From positions 1,131,001 to 1,195,000 of the forward strand of contig JAVMKO010000006.1 of assembly GCA_032164245.1 (NCBI GenBank): DNA of 64,000 nucleotides, in the 5' to 3' direction. This document shows positions 46,545 through 57,069 of the stretch, piece after piece. Each line of letters begins with the position of its first letter. The stretch's first letter is position 1. Below the pieces are notes generated by a model, which had not been told where the DNA came from, did not search any database, and saw nothing but the letters and a program-made list of their open reading frames with translations. A program made the position numbers and the translations under genes. This DNA comes from Sternotherus odoratus. Lineage: Eukaryota; Chordata; Testudines; Kinosternidae.

Positions 46545-46852
46545 CCTCGTGCTGCCTGGTTTTCATGGCTTGCATTCCATCCCTTTGATCATCTTTGTTG
46601 TTTACCTCTGGACCCTTTCCAACGTTTCTACCTCCTTTCTATATCCCATATATTTTTGAGATGGGGCAATGAGAACTGCACACAGTATTCAAGATGTCCT
46701 ATGCCGTGAATTTATATAATGGCTTTATGGTATTTTTGTCTTTTTATCTATCCTTTCCTAATGGTTCCTGACATTCTGTGAATTTTTTTTGACTGCCACT
46801 ACACTCTGAGTGGATGTTTTCAAAGAACTATCCAAGATGATTCCAAGATAAG
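46545..46852 (-). mobile_element. CR1 body, left part of a split copy
   Basis: cttgcattccatccctttga, gagatggggcaatgagaact, attctgtgaattttttttgactgcc and ccaagatgattccaaga are complement landmarks of the RT C-terminal half. Split by a second CR1 at about 46853-47118. Confidence 0.75.
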
Positions 46853-47118
46853 ATCATAAGAATGGCCATACTGGGTCTAACCAATGGTCCATCTAGCCCA
46901 GTATCTTGTCTTCTGACAGTGGCCAATACCAGGTGCTTCAGAGGGAATTGACATAACAGGTAATTGTCAAGTGATCCATCCCCTGTCACCCACACCCAGA
47001 TTCTAGCAAACAGAGGCTAGGGACACTAAGAGTATGGGGTTGCATCCCTCCAAGGCTTGGGGTTGCATCCCTGACCTCCAAGGCTAATAGTTGTCAATGG
47101 ACCTGTTCTCCACAAATC
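46853..47118 (-). mobile_element. Younger CR1 tail inserted in the older CR1
   Basis: agatcataagaatggccata, ggtccatctagcccagtatc and aaacagaggctagggacact are the 3' tail of the cttatgttct subfamily, inserted exactly inside the ccaagat..ctttg segment of the older copy. A 22-base-type internal duplication (ggttgcatccct...ccaaggc) is at about 47038-47085. Confidence 0.75.
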
Positions 47119-47855
47119 TTTGTTGACTGGTAGCAGCTAATGTAGACCCCATCATTCCTATGTATTGTGTTGGGATTATGTTTTCCGATGAGCATTACTC
47201 TGCATTCATCAATTTTGAATTTCAGCTGCCATTTCCTTGCCCACTCAGTTTTGTGAGATCCCATTGGAACTTTTCTCAGTCAGTTTTGGACTTAAATATT
47301 TTGACTAATTTTATATTGTCTGTGAACCCTGCCACCTCTCTGTTTACCTCTTTTTCCAAATCAGTTATGAACAAGTTGAACAGAACTGATCCCTTTAACA
47401 TTACTTCAGATCCCTGAGGGACACCACTGTTTACCTCTCTTCATTCTGAAAGCTGACCATTTATTCCTACGCTTTCCCCCTATCTTTTAACCAGTTACTG
47501 ATCCATGAAAGGACCTTCTCCCATGACTTCTTACTTTGCTTAAGAGCCTTTATCAAATGCTTTCTTAAAGTCCAATACAGTATATCCACTGGATCATCCT
47601 TGTCTATGTTTGTTGACTCCCTAAGGTCATTCTAATAGATTGGTGAGGCATGGTTTCCCTTTACAAAAGCCATGTTGACTCTTCCCCCCAAAATTCATGT
47701 TCATTGCTGTGAATGATAACTCTGTTAGTTACTCTACTTTCAATCACTTTGCTGGGTACTGAAGTGAGGCTAACTGGCTTGTAATGGCCAGGATCACCTC
47801 TGGTGCCCTTTTTTTTTAAATCAACATTACATTAGGTATTCTCCTGTTGTTTAGT
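47119..47855 (-). mobile_element. CR1 body, right part of a split copy
   Basis: Continues with ctggtagcagctaatgtaga, ccattggaacttttctcagtc, gaccatttattcctacgctt and aggcatggtttccctttac up to gccaggatcacctctggtgcc. Minus-strand coding is badly broken. Confidence 0.8.
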
Positions 47856-48067
47856 ATAGTGGTTATCCAGGTTGATTAACTGACAAACATTATTACTCTG
47901 TGTTATTATATGAGTCATTTTCTATGTATGCTGCACATGAGACTACCTGGGAAAGTATATAACATCCGCCCTCTGTCCTTTCTCTTTCGTTGGGCATGTG
48001 CAATTTTGGACAAAGACACTGAGTGTGTTAAACTACTCACATCCCATCAGCTGGGACGGCTTCATTA

Positions 48068-49724
48068 TTGATTCATATAGTCTAAAGCCAGACTGGCCCA
48101 TTAGTCTGACCTCCTGCACAGAGCAGACCATTACATTTCATCCAGTTGCCCCTCTATTAAGCCCAATATTTTGGTTTTGATTAACACACACCTTTCAGCA
48201 AGGCATCTAGCCTTGATTTGAAGACATCAGGAGATGGAGAATTCATGACTTGATTTAGTAGTTTGTTCCCGTAGTTAATCTCCCTCATTGTTTAAAAAAA
48301 TATTCCTTCTAAATTGAATGTATCTGGCTTCAGCTTCCAGCCATTGTTTTTCCTCTGCTTTTCTCCCATAAAAAATTCTTTAATACCCACTGTTTTCTCC
48401 CCTTTTTGACAAGCGAAGCAGATGGAACTCTTTAAATCTCTCACCTCTCACTCTAAGGCATTTTCTGCAGTCCTCTAACCATTTTTGTGGCTATTCTTTG
48501 CACCATCTCTGGTTTTTCAACATCCTTTTAAAAATGTGTACCCCAGAACCAAAGACAGGACTCCAGGGTCAGTCTGACCAATGCTGAATACTGTACAGAC
48601 ATAAAATCACCTCCCTACTCCAGTAGTTAGCCCCTGGTTTATAAATCCAAGGCCCCATTGTCTTTTGGTCACATTATTGCACTAGGACCTTGTGCTGAGT
48701 TATTTTGTCTGCTCCGATCCTAAAGTCTTTTCAGTGCACTGCATTCTGGGGCAGAGTGCCCCATTCTCTAGGTATGACCTGCATTCCTTGTTCCTAGGAT
48801 CCTTAGATGTCTATTTTTTTCCTTTTGTCTGTATTAAAACATGTTTTGTTTCAATGGGCCCAGCTTAGCAATGCAAATCACTCTGTATGTCTCCGATGTC
48901 CTCTTCACAATTTATCACTTGGAGAGGGTTTTTTTTTTCTTTTTGATCTTCTGAAAATTTTACCAGGCATGATTTCATATTTTCTGTCACATCATTGATA
49001 AAGATGTTGAATATTAGTGAGCCTGGTACTGATCTCTGTAGAAACCGCCTTCGGACATGCCCATTTGATGATGAGTCCCTGTTGACAACTTGTTTTTTAA
49101 ATGTCAGTTACCCAGTCTCCCATTTAATGTGTGTTTTATATATAGTGTATACTGCTAACTTTTTAATCAGCATGTCAGGATGGATGTAGTCAAATGACTT
49201 ACAAAATTCTCAGTATGTTACATAGATATAGTTACCTTTATCAACCACACTTGTAATCTTAGTAAGGAAATTAAATCAGATTGTTTGGCAAGATCTATTT
49301 TCCATAAAATAAATGCTGACTGGCATTAATTATACTCCTATACATTAATTATTTATTAATTGAACTCCATATAAGCTTTTCCAATATGCCCAGGGCTGAA
49401 GTCAAGCTAACTGGCCTTTACTTACCCAGGTTATCCCACTTGCCATTTTTGAATTGTATCACAACATTAGCACTCTTCCAGTCTTCTGGAATATCCTCAC
49501 TATTCCAAAATGTATCAAAAAATAACATCAGCTAGAAACACCCCAGACAAGTGTTTTAGGACTCTTCCTGTCTTGAGTGCAAGTTACCTGGGCCTGCTGA
49601 TTTTTAAAAAAACTATTTAGCCATTGAAGATGTGGTTCAGCATCGTCCTTAATTACTAACAGAGTAGAAAGTAGTTCCTCCTCCTCCTCCTGTGATATGG
49701 GTACTTCACTTGAGGATTCCCTGT
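48068..49724 (-). mobile_element. Long old CR1 LINE copy
   Basis: Tail tctaaagccagactggccca, then cttccagccattgtttttcc, tttttgacaagcgaagcaga, tcagtgcactgcattctggg, catgtcaggatggatgtagt and, upstream, ggatgtggttcagcatcgtcc near 49635, all in CR1 order. It is among the longest copies here and is interrupted by a plus-strand CR1 tail (49725-49830) and a hAT MITE (49940-50034). Confidence 0.75.
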
Positions 49725-49830
49725 TCTGTTCATTCAAACTTGGGCACCTGGCACTGTCCACTGTCGGAAGACAGGGCACAGGGCTAGATGGACCTTTGGT
49801 CTGACTCAATGTGGCTGCTCTCTTTTTCTT
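49725..49830 (+). mobile_element. CR1 3' tail inserted in opposite orientation
   Basis: ttctgttcattcaaacttgg, ggcactgtccactgtcggaag and atggacctttggtctgactc on the plus strand; the minus-strand CR1 resumes after it. Confidence 0.75.
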
Positions 49831-49939
49831 ATATATCCTGGTTCTTTCTGAATCAAGGACAGAAATGTTTATTGAATACCTCTCCTTTTCTGCATCGTTA
49901 TTAGCAATGTGAAGATCTCCATCTAGTCATGGACTATAC
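49831..49939 (-). mobile_element. Old CR1, continuation
   Basis: ctttctgaatcaaggacaga, atgtttattgaatacctctcc and tctagtcatggactatac continue the host CR1 upstream of the hAT insertion site. Confidence 0.55.
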
Positions 49940-50034
49940 CAGTGGTTCTCAACCTATTCTCCATTTTGGGCTGCATCCAGTACTACCTGCATGGCCCTGA
50001 GGATGTCACACGGGCTGCAGGATGAGAACCACTG
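49940..50034. mobile_element. hAT MITE with near-perfect 8-bp target duplication
   Basis: Ends cagtggttctcaac and gagaaccactg are inverted complements, a classical hAT/Charlie-type terminus. The flanks gactatac (49932-49939) and aactatac (50035-50042) differ at one base. 95 bases, no frame. Confidence 0.85.
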
Positions 50035-50042
50035 AACTATAC

Positions 50043-51486
50043 CATTGTTAGGGTAGCTTTTGTTCCAGATATACTTGAAAAATTCTTCTTCTTGTCCCAT
50101 TGTGCCCAGTGGAGACCTCAGAATAAGAATAATATGTAATTTGTACTCTGGGCTCACAAACTCTTCATTTACACACAACTCCCAGTTGGTCAGAAAGACT
50201 CAGTGGATTTCAACGGTAGTTGGACTGGCACTGAAAAGGGTCTTGCTCTTTGACAGAGCTCATCACTGGAACTGAGATAGGTTCAGTATTTCTCGTAGAA
50301 GTCACTGCTGTGGGGTCGGCAAAGGGATGTGGAGCTGCAATATGGAATACTCAAAACCTGCCCTCACTGCCAACCGTAATCGTCACTGTATTTCAGGCCT
50401 CGTGCACCTGTGGAAGGAGCTCCAATAATGGCCTTTTGGTGCCTGCTTGTGTGAAAGACTGAACCTAGCAATTACAGATTAAAATAATTTTCCTGTATTT
50501 TGTTCACAAATGAGTTGCTAAACTGAAATTAAAGAGCCAACAGGTGTGCTGGTTTGTGTAATATTTAGACCACACATCAGTTATGCTAGTTACTCCTTTG
50601 TCTGGGAGTATTTCAGATGCTTTGTGGTATATTTCTGAATGCCAACATTTCTTGAAAGTTACGCTGAAGTTGAAGTGTTTCCTAAAATTATAGGAAGAGC
50701 AAAATTATGAATGATAGTGGTATTTGTGTAGCAGTTTATGTCTATTAAATCATGATTCTTGACTGATCTCTAGTAGCTATTTCAAATGGTTTCCTAGTGT
50801 CATGCAAACTTGCAATGTCACATGCGGCAGTTGAGCAAGACTTCCAATGAGTGGATCTGAAAGAAAAAATTCAGACAGACGCTCTCTCTCTATTATTCAT
50901 CATGCTTTTTAGAAAGCGAACGTAAATCGCTCTCCCTGTCTCTGATGCCTCAAGAAGCCTTCAAAGGAAATACACATTTTCCAAAACACTTTGATTTGTG
51001 TGTCTGTGTTACGCCTTTACCAGTTGTCTGCTTTGTCTCACACTGAAGCTTCTATTTGTGCGGCAATATTTAATTGGTTATGTGATGTGCTAAGCCTGAC
51101 ACTTGGTGCTACCTAAGAGGAATTTAAGATTTTCGTCTGTCTGGATGGAATGAAGTAGTGTGTGCCCTGCAAGCACAATAACAGGGGTTTCTCCCTTGTT
51201 TTTCTATATAATCTAAGCTGCATTCTACTGAGTTCACACAATTTTATCTCTATTCTCAGCAACTTTTGAACACTGGTATTTACCTGCTTGCAAATGTCAT
51301 GACTATCATTATAGTTTTTCTATTTACCTCTGTTGCATTTTTACTAAAAAATGACACATTTTCATTTAACTTCTGCCATTCCATGGTGCAGCCCTTTTGG
51401 ATTTGTGAATAATGCATCCCAATGTAATATCAGCTATAAACAGTGGCAATTTTATTAATTAAATTTCAGTTTGCATACTGTGTGCA
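50043..51486. other. No gene recognised; first 60 bases continue the CR1
   Basis: 50043-50100 (cattgttagggtagcttttg...) continues the minus-strand CR1. The rest is unassigned AT-rich sequence. Frames 50060-50275 and 50250-50462 lack motifs. Confidence 0.4.
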
Positions 51487-52178
51487 ACGATTGAGAACAA
51501 CCAAGCTCCATCCTCTTTGCAACCCCCTGTCAGGTAGCTGAAAGCTGCTATCAAATCCCCCCTCACGCTTCTCTTCTGCAGACTAAAGAACTAATTAGGT
51601 TAGTCAGGCATGACTTGCCCTTGGTGAATCCATGCTGACTGTTCCTGATCACTTTCCTCTCCTCTAAGTGCTTCAGAATGGATTCCTTGAGGACCTGCTC
51701 CATGATTTTGCCAGGGACTAAAGTGAGGCTGACTGGCCTGTAGGTCCCCAGGTTCTCTTTTCCCCCCCTTTTTAAAGATGGGCACTACATTATCCCTTTT
51801 CCAATCATCTGGAACCTCCCCCGATCACCATGAGTTTTCAAAGATGATGGCCAATGGCTCTGCAAACACATCCGCCAACTCCTTTAGCACCCTCGGATGC
51901 ATTAGATCTGGACCCATGGATTTGTGCTCATACAACTTTTATAAATTGCTCTTAACCTGGTCTTTCATCACTGAGGGCTGCTCACCTCCTCCCTATGCTG
52001 TGCTGTCCAGTAAACCTGTCTGGGATCTGCCCTTGTCTGTGAAGACCAAGCCAAATAAATCATTGAGTACTTCAGCTTTTCCCACATCATCTGTCACTCT
52101 GTTGTCTCCTCCATTCAGTTAGGGTCCCACACTTTCCCTGACCACCTTCCTGTTGCTAATGTACCTGGAGAAACCCAT
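51487..52178 (-). mobile_element. CR1 of a bird-like subfamily, internally deleted
   Basis: ccatcctctttgcaaccccc, tatcaaatcccccctcacgc then, after a jump at about 51595, catgacttgcccttggtgaa, gggactaaagtgaggctgac, catctggaacctccccc, gcactacattatcccttttcc and ccttcctgttgctaatgtacc. Its words resemble chicken-type CR1 more than the others here. Confidence 0.75.
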
Positions 52179-52512
52179 CCTGAGAACAAAGGGCAGATCT
52201 CACATATCTCCAAATGTTTTATTCTTCACTGACTATGTTGCTAAACTGACTAGGTCCCTACATATTAATTTTCAGTCACCTCTGAAATTTACATCTCACA
52301 TTACTGAATTTTATGAAAGGGCTGTTTGTCCCCCTTTCTGTATCCTTAGTGAAGGGATGGGGTTCTGATGGAGCACAAAGTGCAACACCGGGGCATCACT
52401 TGCATATCATTATTTTTGATGACACAAACCCAGGCCACATTTGTTTAGATGGAAATCAGACTAGCTAACGTCAGAATTTGTCTGGTGATAGCTAAATTGT
52501 GGGAATGAAGTC
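52179..52512. other. No recognised feature
   Basis: Short unassigned stretch up to the target duplication of the PLE. Confidence 0.4.
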
Positions 52513-52524
52513 TCTTAAGGAAGA

Positions 52525-52618
52525 GGAGTACTTGTGGCACCTTAGAGATTAACAAGCATAAGCTTTTGTGGGCTTCATCTCACTTCATTGGATGCATAGA
52601 ATGGAAAAGATGGTAGGA
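52525..52618 (-). mobile_element. Penelope-like snap-back, left (inverted) arm
   Basis: ggagtacttgtggcacctta, agcataagcttttgtgggct and cacttcattggatgcatagaatgg are the complement of the PLE tail. Together with the plus-strand arm at about 53560-53773 it forms a snap-back flanked by tcttaaggaaga at 52513-52524 and 53774-53785 (12 of 12). The outermost 3' terminus is absent from this arm. Confidence 0.85.
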
Positions 52619-52688
52619 ATATATATATATATATATATAGGTATATATATATATATATATATATAGGTGTGTATATATATATATATAG

Positions 52689-52735
<47 letters not shown>
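52619..52735. repeat. (AT)n / (TATAGG) microsatellite, left block
   Basis: Nearly pure alternating at with a few aggtgt interruptions. It is the target of the Helitron insertion and continues on the other side at 53386-53540. Confidence 0.9.
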
Positions 52736-52741
<6 letters not shown>

Positions 52742-53384
52742 TCAAGTGGTGTATGTATGTATGTGTGTATGTATGTATGTATGTACGTATGACTGCGAAG
52801 TCCTCCCGCACCGTTTGAGCCAGAGACTTGAAATTTGGTACAGTGAGGGGTCTTGGGGTCTAGATGCTGGTAAGGGTCGAAAAATTTTCGGATCTCACCA
52901 CTGACGCCCCCCAGGGGTGAAAGTCTTTCAGGGCCAATCACATCAGCTGGGCAGTTAGGTGGTGATGATGTCATAATACCCCCCTCCAACAGACACCTCA
53001 CTCGCTCAGCTCACCCCTCCCTCCTCCAACGGAACCCCGGAGATCCCTCAGTTCTCTGCCCCTCCCCCCTCCCCAACGGAAACCAGGAATGTCAGCTCTG
53101 TGCCCCCCCCCCCCACACCTGCGAAGGTCCCCGGAATCCCTCGGCTCTGGGCCCCCTTCCCCCCTGCGACGGATCTGAGTTGGGTTTGGTGGGACGGTAA
53201 GTGAGGTGGGGGTGTCGGGTTCGGTCGGGGGGTGAGGTGGGGGTTTCGGGTTTGCTTCGGGGGGTGGGAAGGTGTCGGGGTGGGTGAGGGGTGAGGTGTG
53301 GGTGTTGGGGTTGGTCAGGGGGTGTCAGCTGTCTGCCACCTCCCCACCTCCGACTGACCCGAGCAGCGCCGGGCACTTATGCTA

Positions 53385-53385
<1 letters not shown>
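52725..53385 (+). mobile_element. Helitron copy 1 (non-autonomous)
   Basis: After the AT run it reads aaaagtcaagtggtgtatgt, then gcaccgtttgagccagagac and ttgaaatttggtac, a domain shared by animal Helitrons. The 3' end is gacccgagcagcgccgggc, a short hairpin, followed by acttatg and CTAG at 53382-53385, then T. The 5' limit is blurred by the AT repeat (about 52725). Interior 53150-53330 is a G-rich array. No Rep/helicase frame is present. Confidence 0.75.
53160..53330. repeat. G-rich minisatellite-like array inside Helitron 1
   Basis: Repeated variants of ggtgaggtgggggtgtcggg over about 170 bases, with many runs of 3-6 G, a strong G-quadruplex candidate on the plus strand. A similar array is at 55315-55475. 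Confidence 0.75.
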
Positions 53386-53468
<83 letters not shown>

Positions 53469-53540
53469 ATATCTATATCTATATATATATATATATCTCT
53501 CTCTCTATATATATATATCTATATATATATATACGTACAT
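53386..53540. repeat. (AT)n microsatellite, right block
   Basis: Alternating ta with tctata and ctctct interruptions towards 53480-53525. It starts directly at the Helitron's terminal T. Confidence 0.95.
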
Positions 53541-53773
53541 AGACCATTGATTAATTAATTAATTACCCTCTTAGAGTTGGTATGGCAACTTCCACCTTTC
53601 ACGGTCTCTGTATGTGTATCTATATCTTTCTACTATATGTCCCATTGTATGCATCTGGTGAAGTGGGCTCTAGCCCATGAAAGCTTATGCTTAAAAAAAT
53701 TGTTAGTCTCTAAGTTGCCACAAGTACTCCTCATTCTTTTTGCAGATACAGACTACTCTGAAACCTGTCACTA
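53541..53773 (+). mobile_element. Penelope-like snap-back, right arm with full 3' terminus
   Basis: gcaacttccacctttcacgg, ctactatatgtcccattgtatgc, gcatctggtgaagtgggctc, tagcccatgaaagcttatgc, ttagtctctaagttgccaca and cagatacagactactctgaaacc. The terminus ctctgaaacc is the inverse of 17376's ggtttcagag. The 12-base target duplication follows directly. Confidence 0.85.
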
Positions 53774-53785
53774 TCTTAAGGAAGA

Positions 53786-54340
53786 CAAATCAAGAAGGTG
53801 CAGGGAGATAGTATTTCCTCTTTATACAGCATTAGTGAGACCATTGCCATATACTGTGTGTAGTTCTGGTGTCCACATTTCATAAAGGATGTTGACAGAT
53901 TCAAAAGGATTCAGAAAAGAGCTAGGAGAATGATTCAGTGTTTGGAGAGTCTGCCTTACAGTGAGAGATTGAAGAAGCTCAGTCTTAGCATTTCAAAAAG
54001 AAGGTTCAGAGGCAACTTGATCATGGTGTACAAGCGCCTATACGGGTGGGGGGGAGAATCTGATTTCTCCTCAGTTTAGCAGACAAAGGCAGAACAAAAT
54101 CCTATGGCTGGAAGATGAAGCTAGAAAAAATCAGATTAGAAATAAGGCACAATTCTTTTTATACAGAGGGAGTAACTAACCACTGGAACAATCTAGCTAA
54201 TGGGGTGGTAGATTCTACCTCATTTGAAGTCTTTTCATGCTGATGTGGAAGTCTCTGTAATTTATGAAAGATATCTACATCACTCAGACATTATGGACCT
54301 GATGAAATTCTTGGCCTGTTCTACCAGATTACCAGGTAAA
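53786..54340 (+). mobile_element. CR1 RT-end and 3' fragment
   Basis: ttcctctttatacagcatta, gagaccattgccatatactg and tagttctggtgtccacattt are the CR1 block LYKALVRPHLEY..CSSGVH on the plus strand, followed by ctgccttacagtgagagatt and gaaactagaaaaaatcagatt-like C-terminal words. The start overlaps the PLE target site. Confidence 0.7.
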
Positions 54341-55070
54341 TAGGGGACAATTGTGTGGCCTGTTCCTGTTCCTATTACTGCCCCTGCTGGGTTCTAGGAT
54401 TGGGAATGTATTTTGTGCACATGTGCACCATCTTTCTATCCATTTGCTAACAGAAGAGCCGAGTAAATGATTTTTTAACCAAATGTGGTTTTGATGAACT
54501 TCAGTTGTTTTCAATCTGCATCAGTTTTCTGAGATTTTCCCCCATATTTATTAATGAATTCAAGTTATTCTCAAATATTTCCATTGACTGGTGGTTGGTA
54601 GACTGTTTGAGGGCAGTTCATTACAAGTATCCAAGGCTTCCAATCCAAGATGAGTTGATTAGTTCTGGGTTGGGAACATGGTACAATTTTGTTTCCTGAC
54701 TAGGTGGACTATAACTCTTAAAGTAGAGGTGTAAGTTGCCTACTACTCAGAATTTGCTTGCTGTCAACATGTTCTAAATCTATATCCCTGCTGACTCCAT
54801 CACTCCACCCTTCTTCCATAGACCTTTTGGCACTGACCATAAAGCCCTGGGTTTTGAGACAGAGTTCTGAAATACCAGGACATAAATCTTCAGTAACTCT
54901 ACCTGCCTAGTCTTTTCCTATATAAATCTAATAGGAACTTGAGTTATAAAATAATTGTCCACAAATTTTGGTCTATATCATCAGTTTTACTGCAGCCTCC
55001 TGCTACACTAATTATGCCCTATTCTGTGGCTTCAGAAGTGTTCTAAATGTATATATGTGTTTCTTGCATA
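54341..55070. other. No recognised feature
   Basis: Unassigned AT-rich sequence, ending at the A that precedes Helitron 2. Confidence 0.4.
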
Positions 55071-55574
55071 TCTATATATATAAAAGTCAAATGGTGTATG
55101 CATGTATGCGTGTATGCGTGCCTGCGTGTATGTACGTTCCCTTACTCCTTCCACACCGTTTGAGCTAGAGACTTGAAATTTGGTACAGATATAGGCCTTA
55201 GGGTCCTAATCAGGGTAAGGGTCAAAAATTTTCAAATCTCACCTCTGACGCCCCCCAGGGGTGAAATTATTTAAAGACCAATCACATCAGCTTTTTAAAA
55301 TTATTTAAAGGCCATTGGGGTTGGTCAGGGGGTGTTCGGGTTGGTAGGGGGGTGACGTGGGGGTCTTGGGTTTGGGTGGGGGGGTGGAAATGTGAGTTGG
55401 GGTTGGTCGAGGGGTAAGTGAGGTGGGGGTCTTGGGTTTGGTCGGGGGGAGCGAGGTGGGGGTGTCAGGTTTGCTCTCTGCCCCCTCCCCCCTCCAATGG
55501 ACCCCGCACTCGCTCAGCTCTCTGCCCCCTCCCCACCTCCGACGGACCCGAGCAACGCCGGGTATTTTTGCTAG
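55071..55574 (+). mobile_element. Helitron copy 2 (non-autonomous, both ends present)
   Basis: Starts TC TATATATATAAAAGTC at 55071 and ends CTAG at 55571-55574, inserted between A (55070) and T (55575): the AT target typical of Helitrons. The 3' hairpin ACCCG (55546-55550) pairs with CGGGT (55559-55563) over an 8-base loop, 7 bases before CTAG. It shares with copy 1 the blocks ccgtttgagctagagacttgaaatttggtac, ggtaagggtcaaaaattttc and gacgccccccaggggtgaaa. No Rep/helicase frame, so it needs an autonomous partner. Confidence 0.8.
55315..55475. repeat. G-rich array inside Helitron 2
   Basis: Irregular repeats of gggggtcttgggtttgg and ggtcgggggg words with many G runs. Homologous to 53160-53330 but with different unit order. 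Confidence 0.7.
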
Positions 55575-57069
55575 TGTTATATAAGCATACGAGATAGGAA
55601 ATGTTGGTACAAATCTAGAAGTCCTCAGCTTTTACCCTGGCAAAGCTCCCATTGCAGCCAACAGGAGGTTTGCCAGAATGAAAACAGAATAAGGGCGGCA
55701 TGATTTAGTTCCATTTGAATTTTTATGTTTGCATTTTTTAAAAAAAAAAATCTCTCTCAAAAATAATGAAGGTTCATCTCTAAAAAGGCAAAGCAAACAT
55801 CAGGACTTCTAATCTGATCTGAGTGTGTGTCTGTAATTTAAATTAAATTTAAACGCAATCTCTCCACGCATCGTTTCCTAAACGGTATTCCCTCCGAGAT
55901 CTCAAGTGAACAAAAAATAATTGTACTCAGTCTGGTGCCTTGTTTGACAAGATCAATTGATTGTAGCATGAGGCTGAAGCAGGGCTAGTGTAAAACAAGC
56001 TTTCATTGATTGTTGGAATGGTATTGGCTTCACAGGGAATGTAAAGTAACATCAGGTTCAGAAGCAAGAGCAATACCAAGTAATGAGACACTGAGATCTG
56101 CATTTTTGAAGGGTTAGGATTGGTCTTGCATTTTTACCAACATTAAAATGAAGCCATCAGCCATGGTGAATTGGAAGAACTTTTCTGCTTTTTAATTGCA
56201 ACTTTTTACAAACATAGAGCAAGAGCAAAGCACACAGTCTAGCAAATAAATTGATATTACCAACTGCGATCGTTAGCAGAGGGTTTAAATCTATTAGGCT
56301 AAGTCATACGTTAATGAAAATTGGCTTAGTTCCATGAAAGTCTGGAGATCTTATATGGATTTACAGCAGCTGAGGATCTTGCCTTATAATGTTGGCTGCA
56401 TCCAAATCTGGAAAAATCCATATTCATGAGCCAGGTGGGACAGTGTTTTTTATTTTTTAATTATTGTTTTTGGTTAGAAAAGGTTTATTTGCTGAAACTG
56501 AAGCTGAAGAGTCCGTTTCCAGTTCAAACAAAAATTGAAAAGAAAAGTTTTGACATTTTCAGTGTGTTATTTTGAATTTGTTAAAAAAATAAAAATCTAA
56601 GTAAGATGTTTGGAAATAATCAAAACAAATAACTGGATTATTTTTTCCAGATTACCATCTGCATTTCCCCCCAGGTTATCAATTCATGGTCATTTGCAAG
56701 ATTACATTTGAAATCCTGACTACTTTCCCAGGCTGGGAACTCCATTTCCCATTCAACTCTAGATTTAAACTCATTATCTTTGTATATACAATTCACCCTC
56801 CTCAGAAATAATGGCAGACTCATAGACAGGAAACAAAATATACCAGATCCTCAGTAGGTGTAAAACAGAGTAACTCTCTGGTGTTGATAGAACTGTGCTG
56901 CTTTATACCAAATAATGCAGGTCTGGCACAAAATTTCTATTTGGAATCTGAGATTATTCTACAGAGAATATAGCTAGCATGTACTGTATGCCAAGCCAGG
57001 ACAATTAAAAGACATTTCACACGTGCCTGTTATTTTCATGGAAAATGGGTAGCCTTTGATAGCATCATC
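55575..57069. other. No gene recognised
   Basis: Unassigned; a T/A-rich block at about 56450-56620 resembles 28960-29370. Confidence 0.4.

Noticed and set aside
52585..53001. Frames rich in Y/I/H repeats
   Set aside because: Translation of AT and TATG microsatellites.
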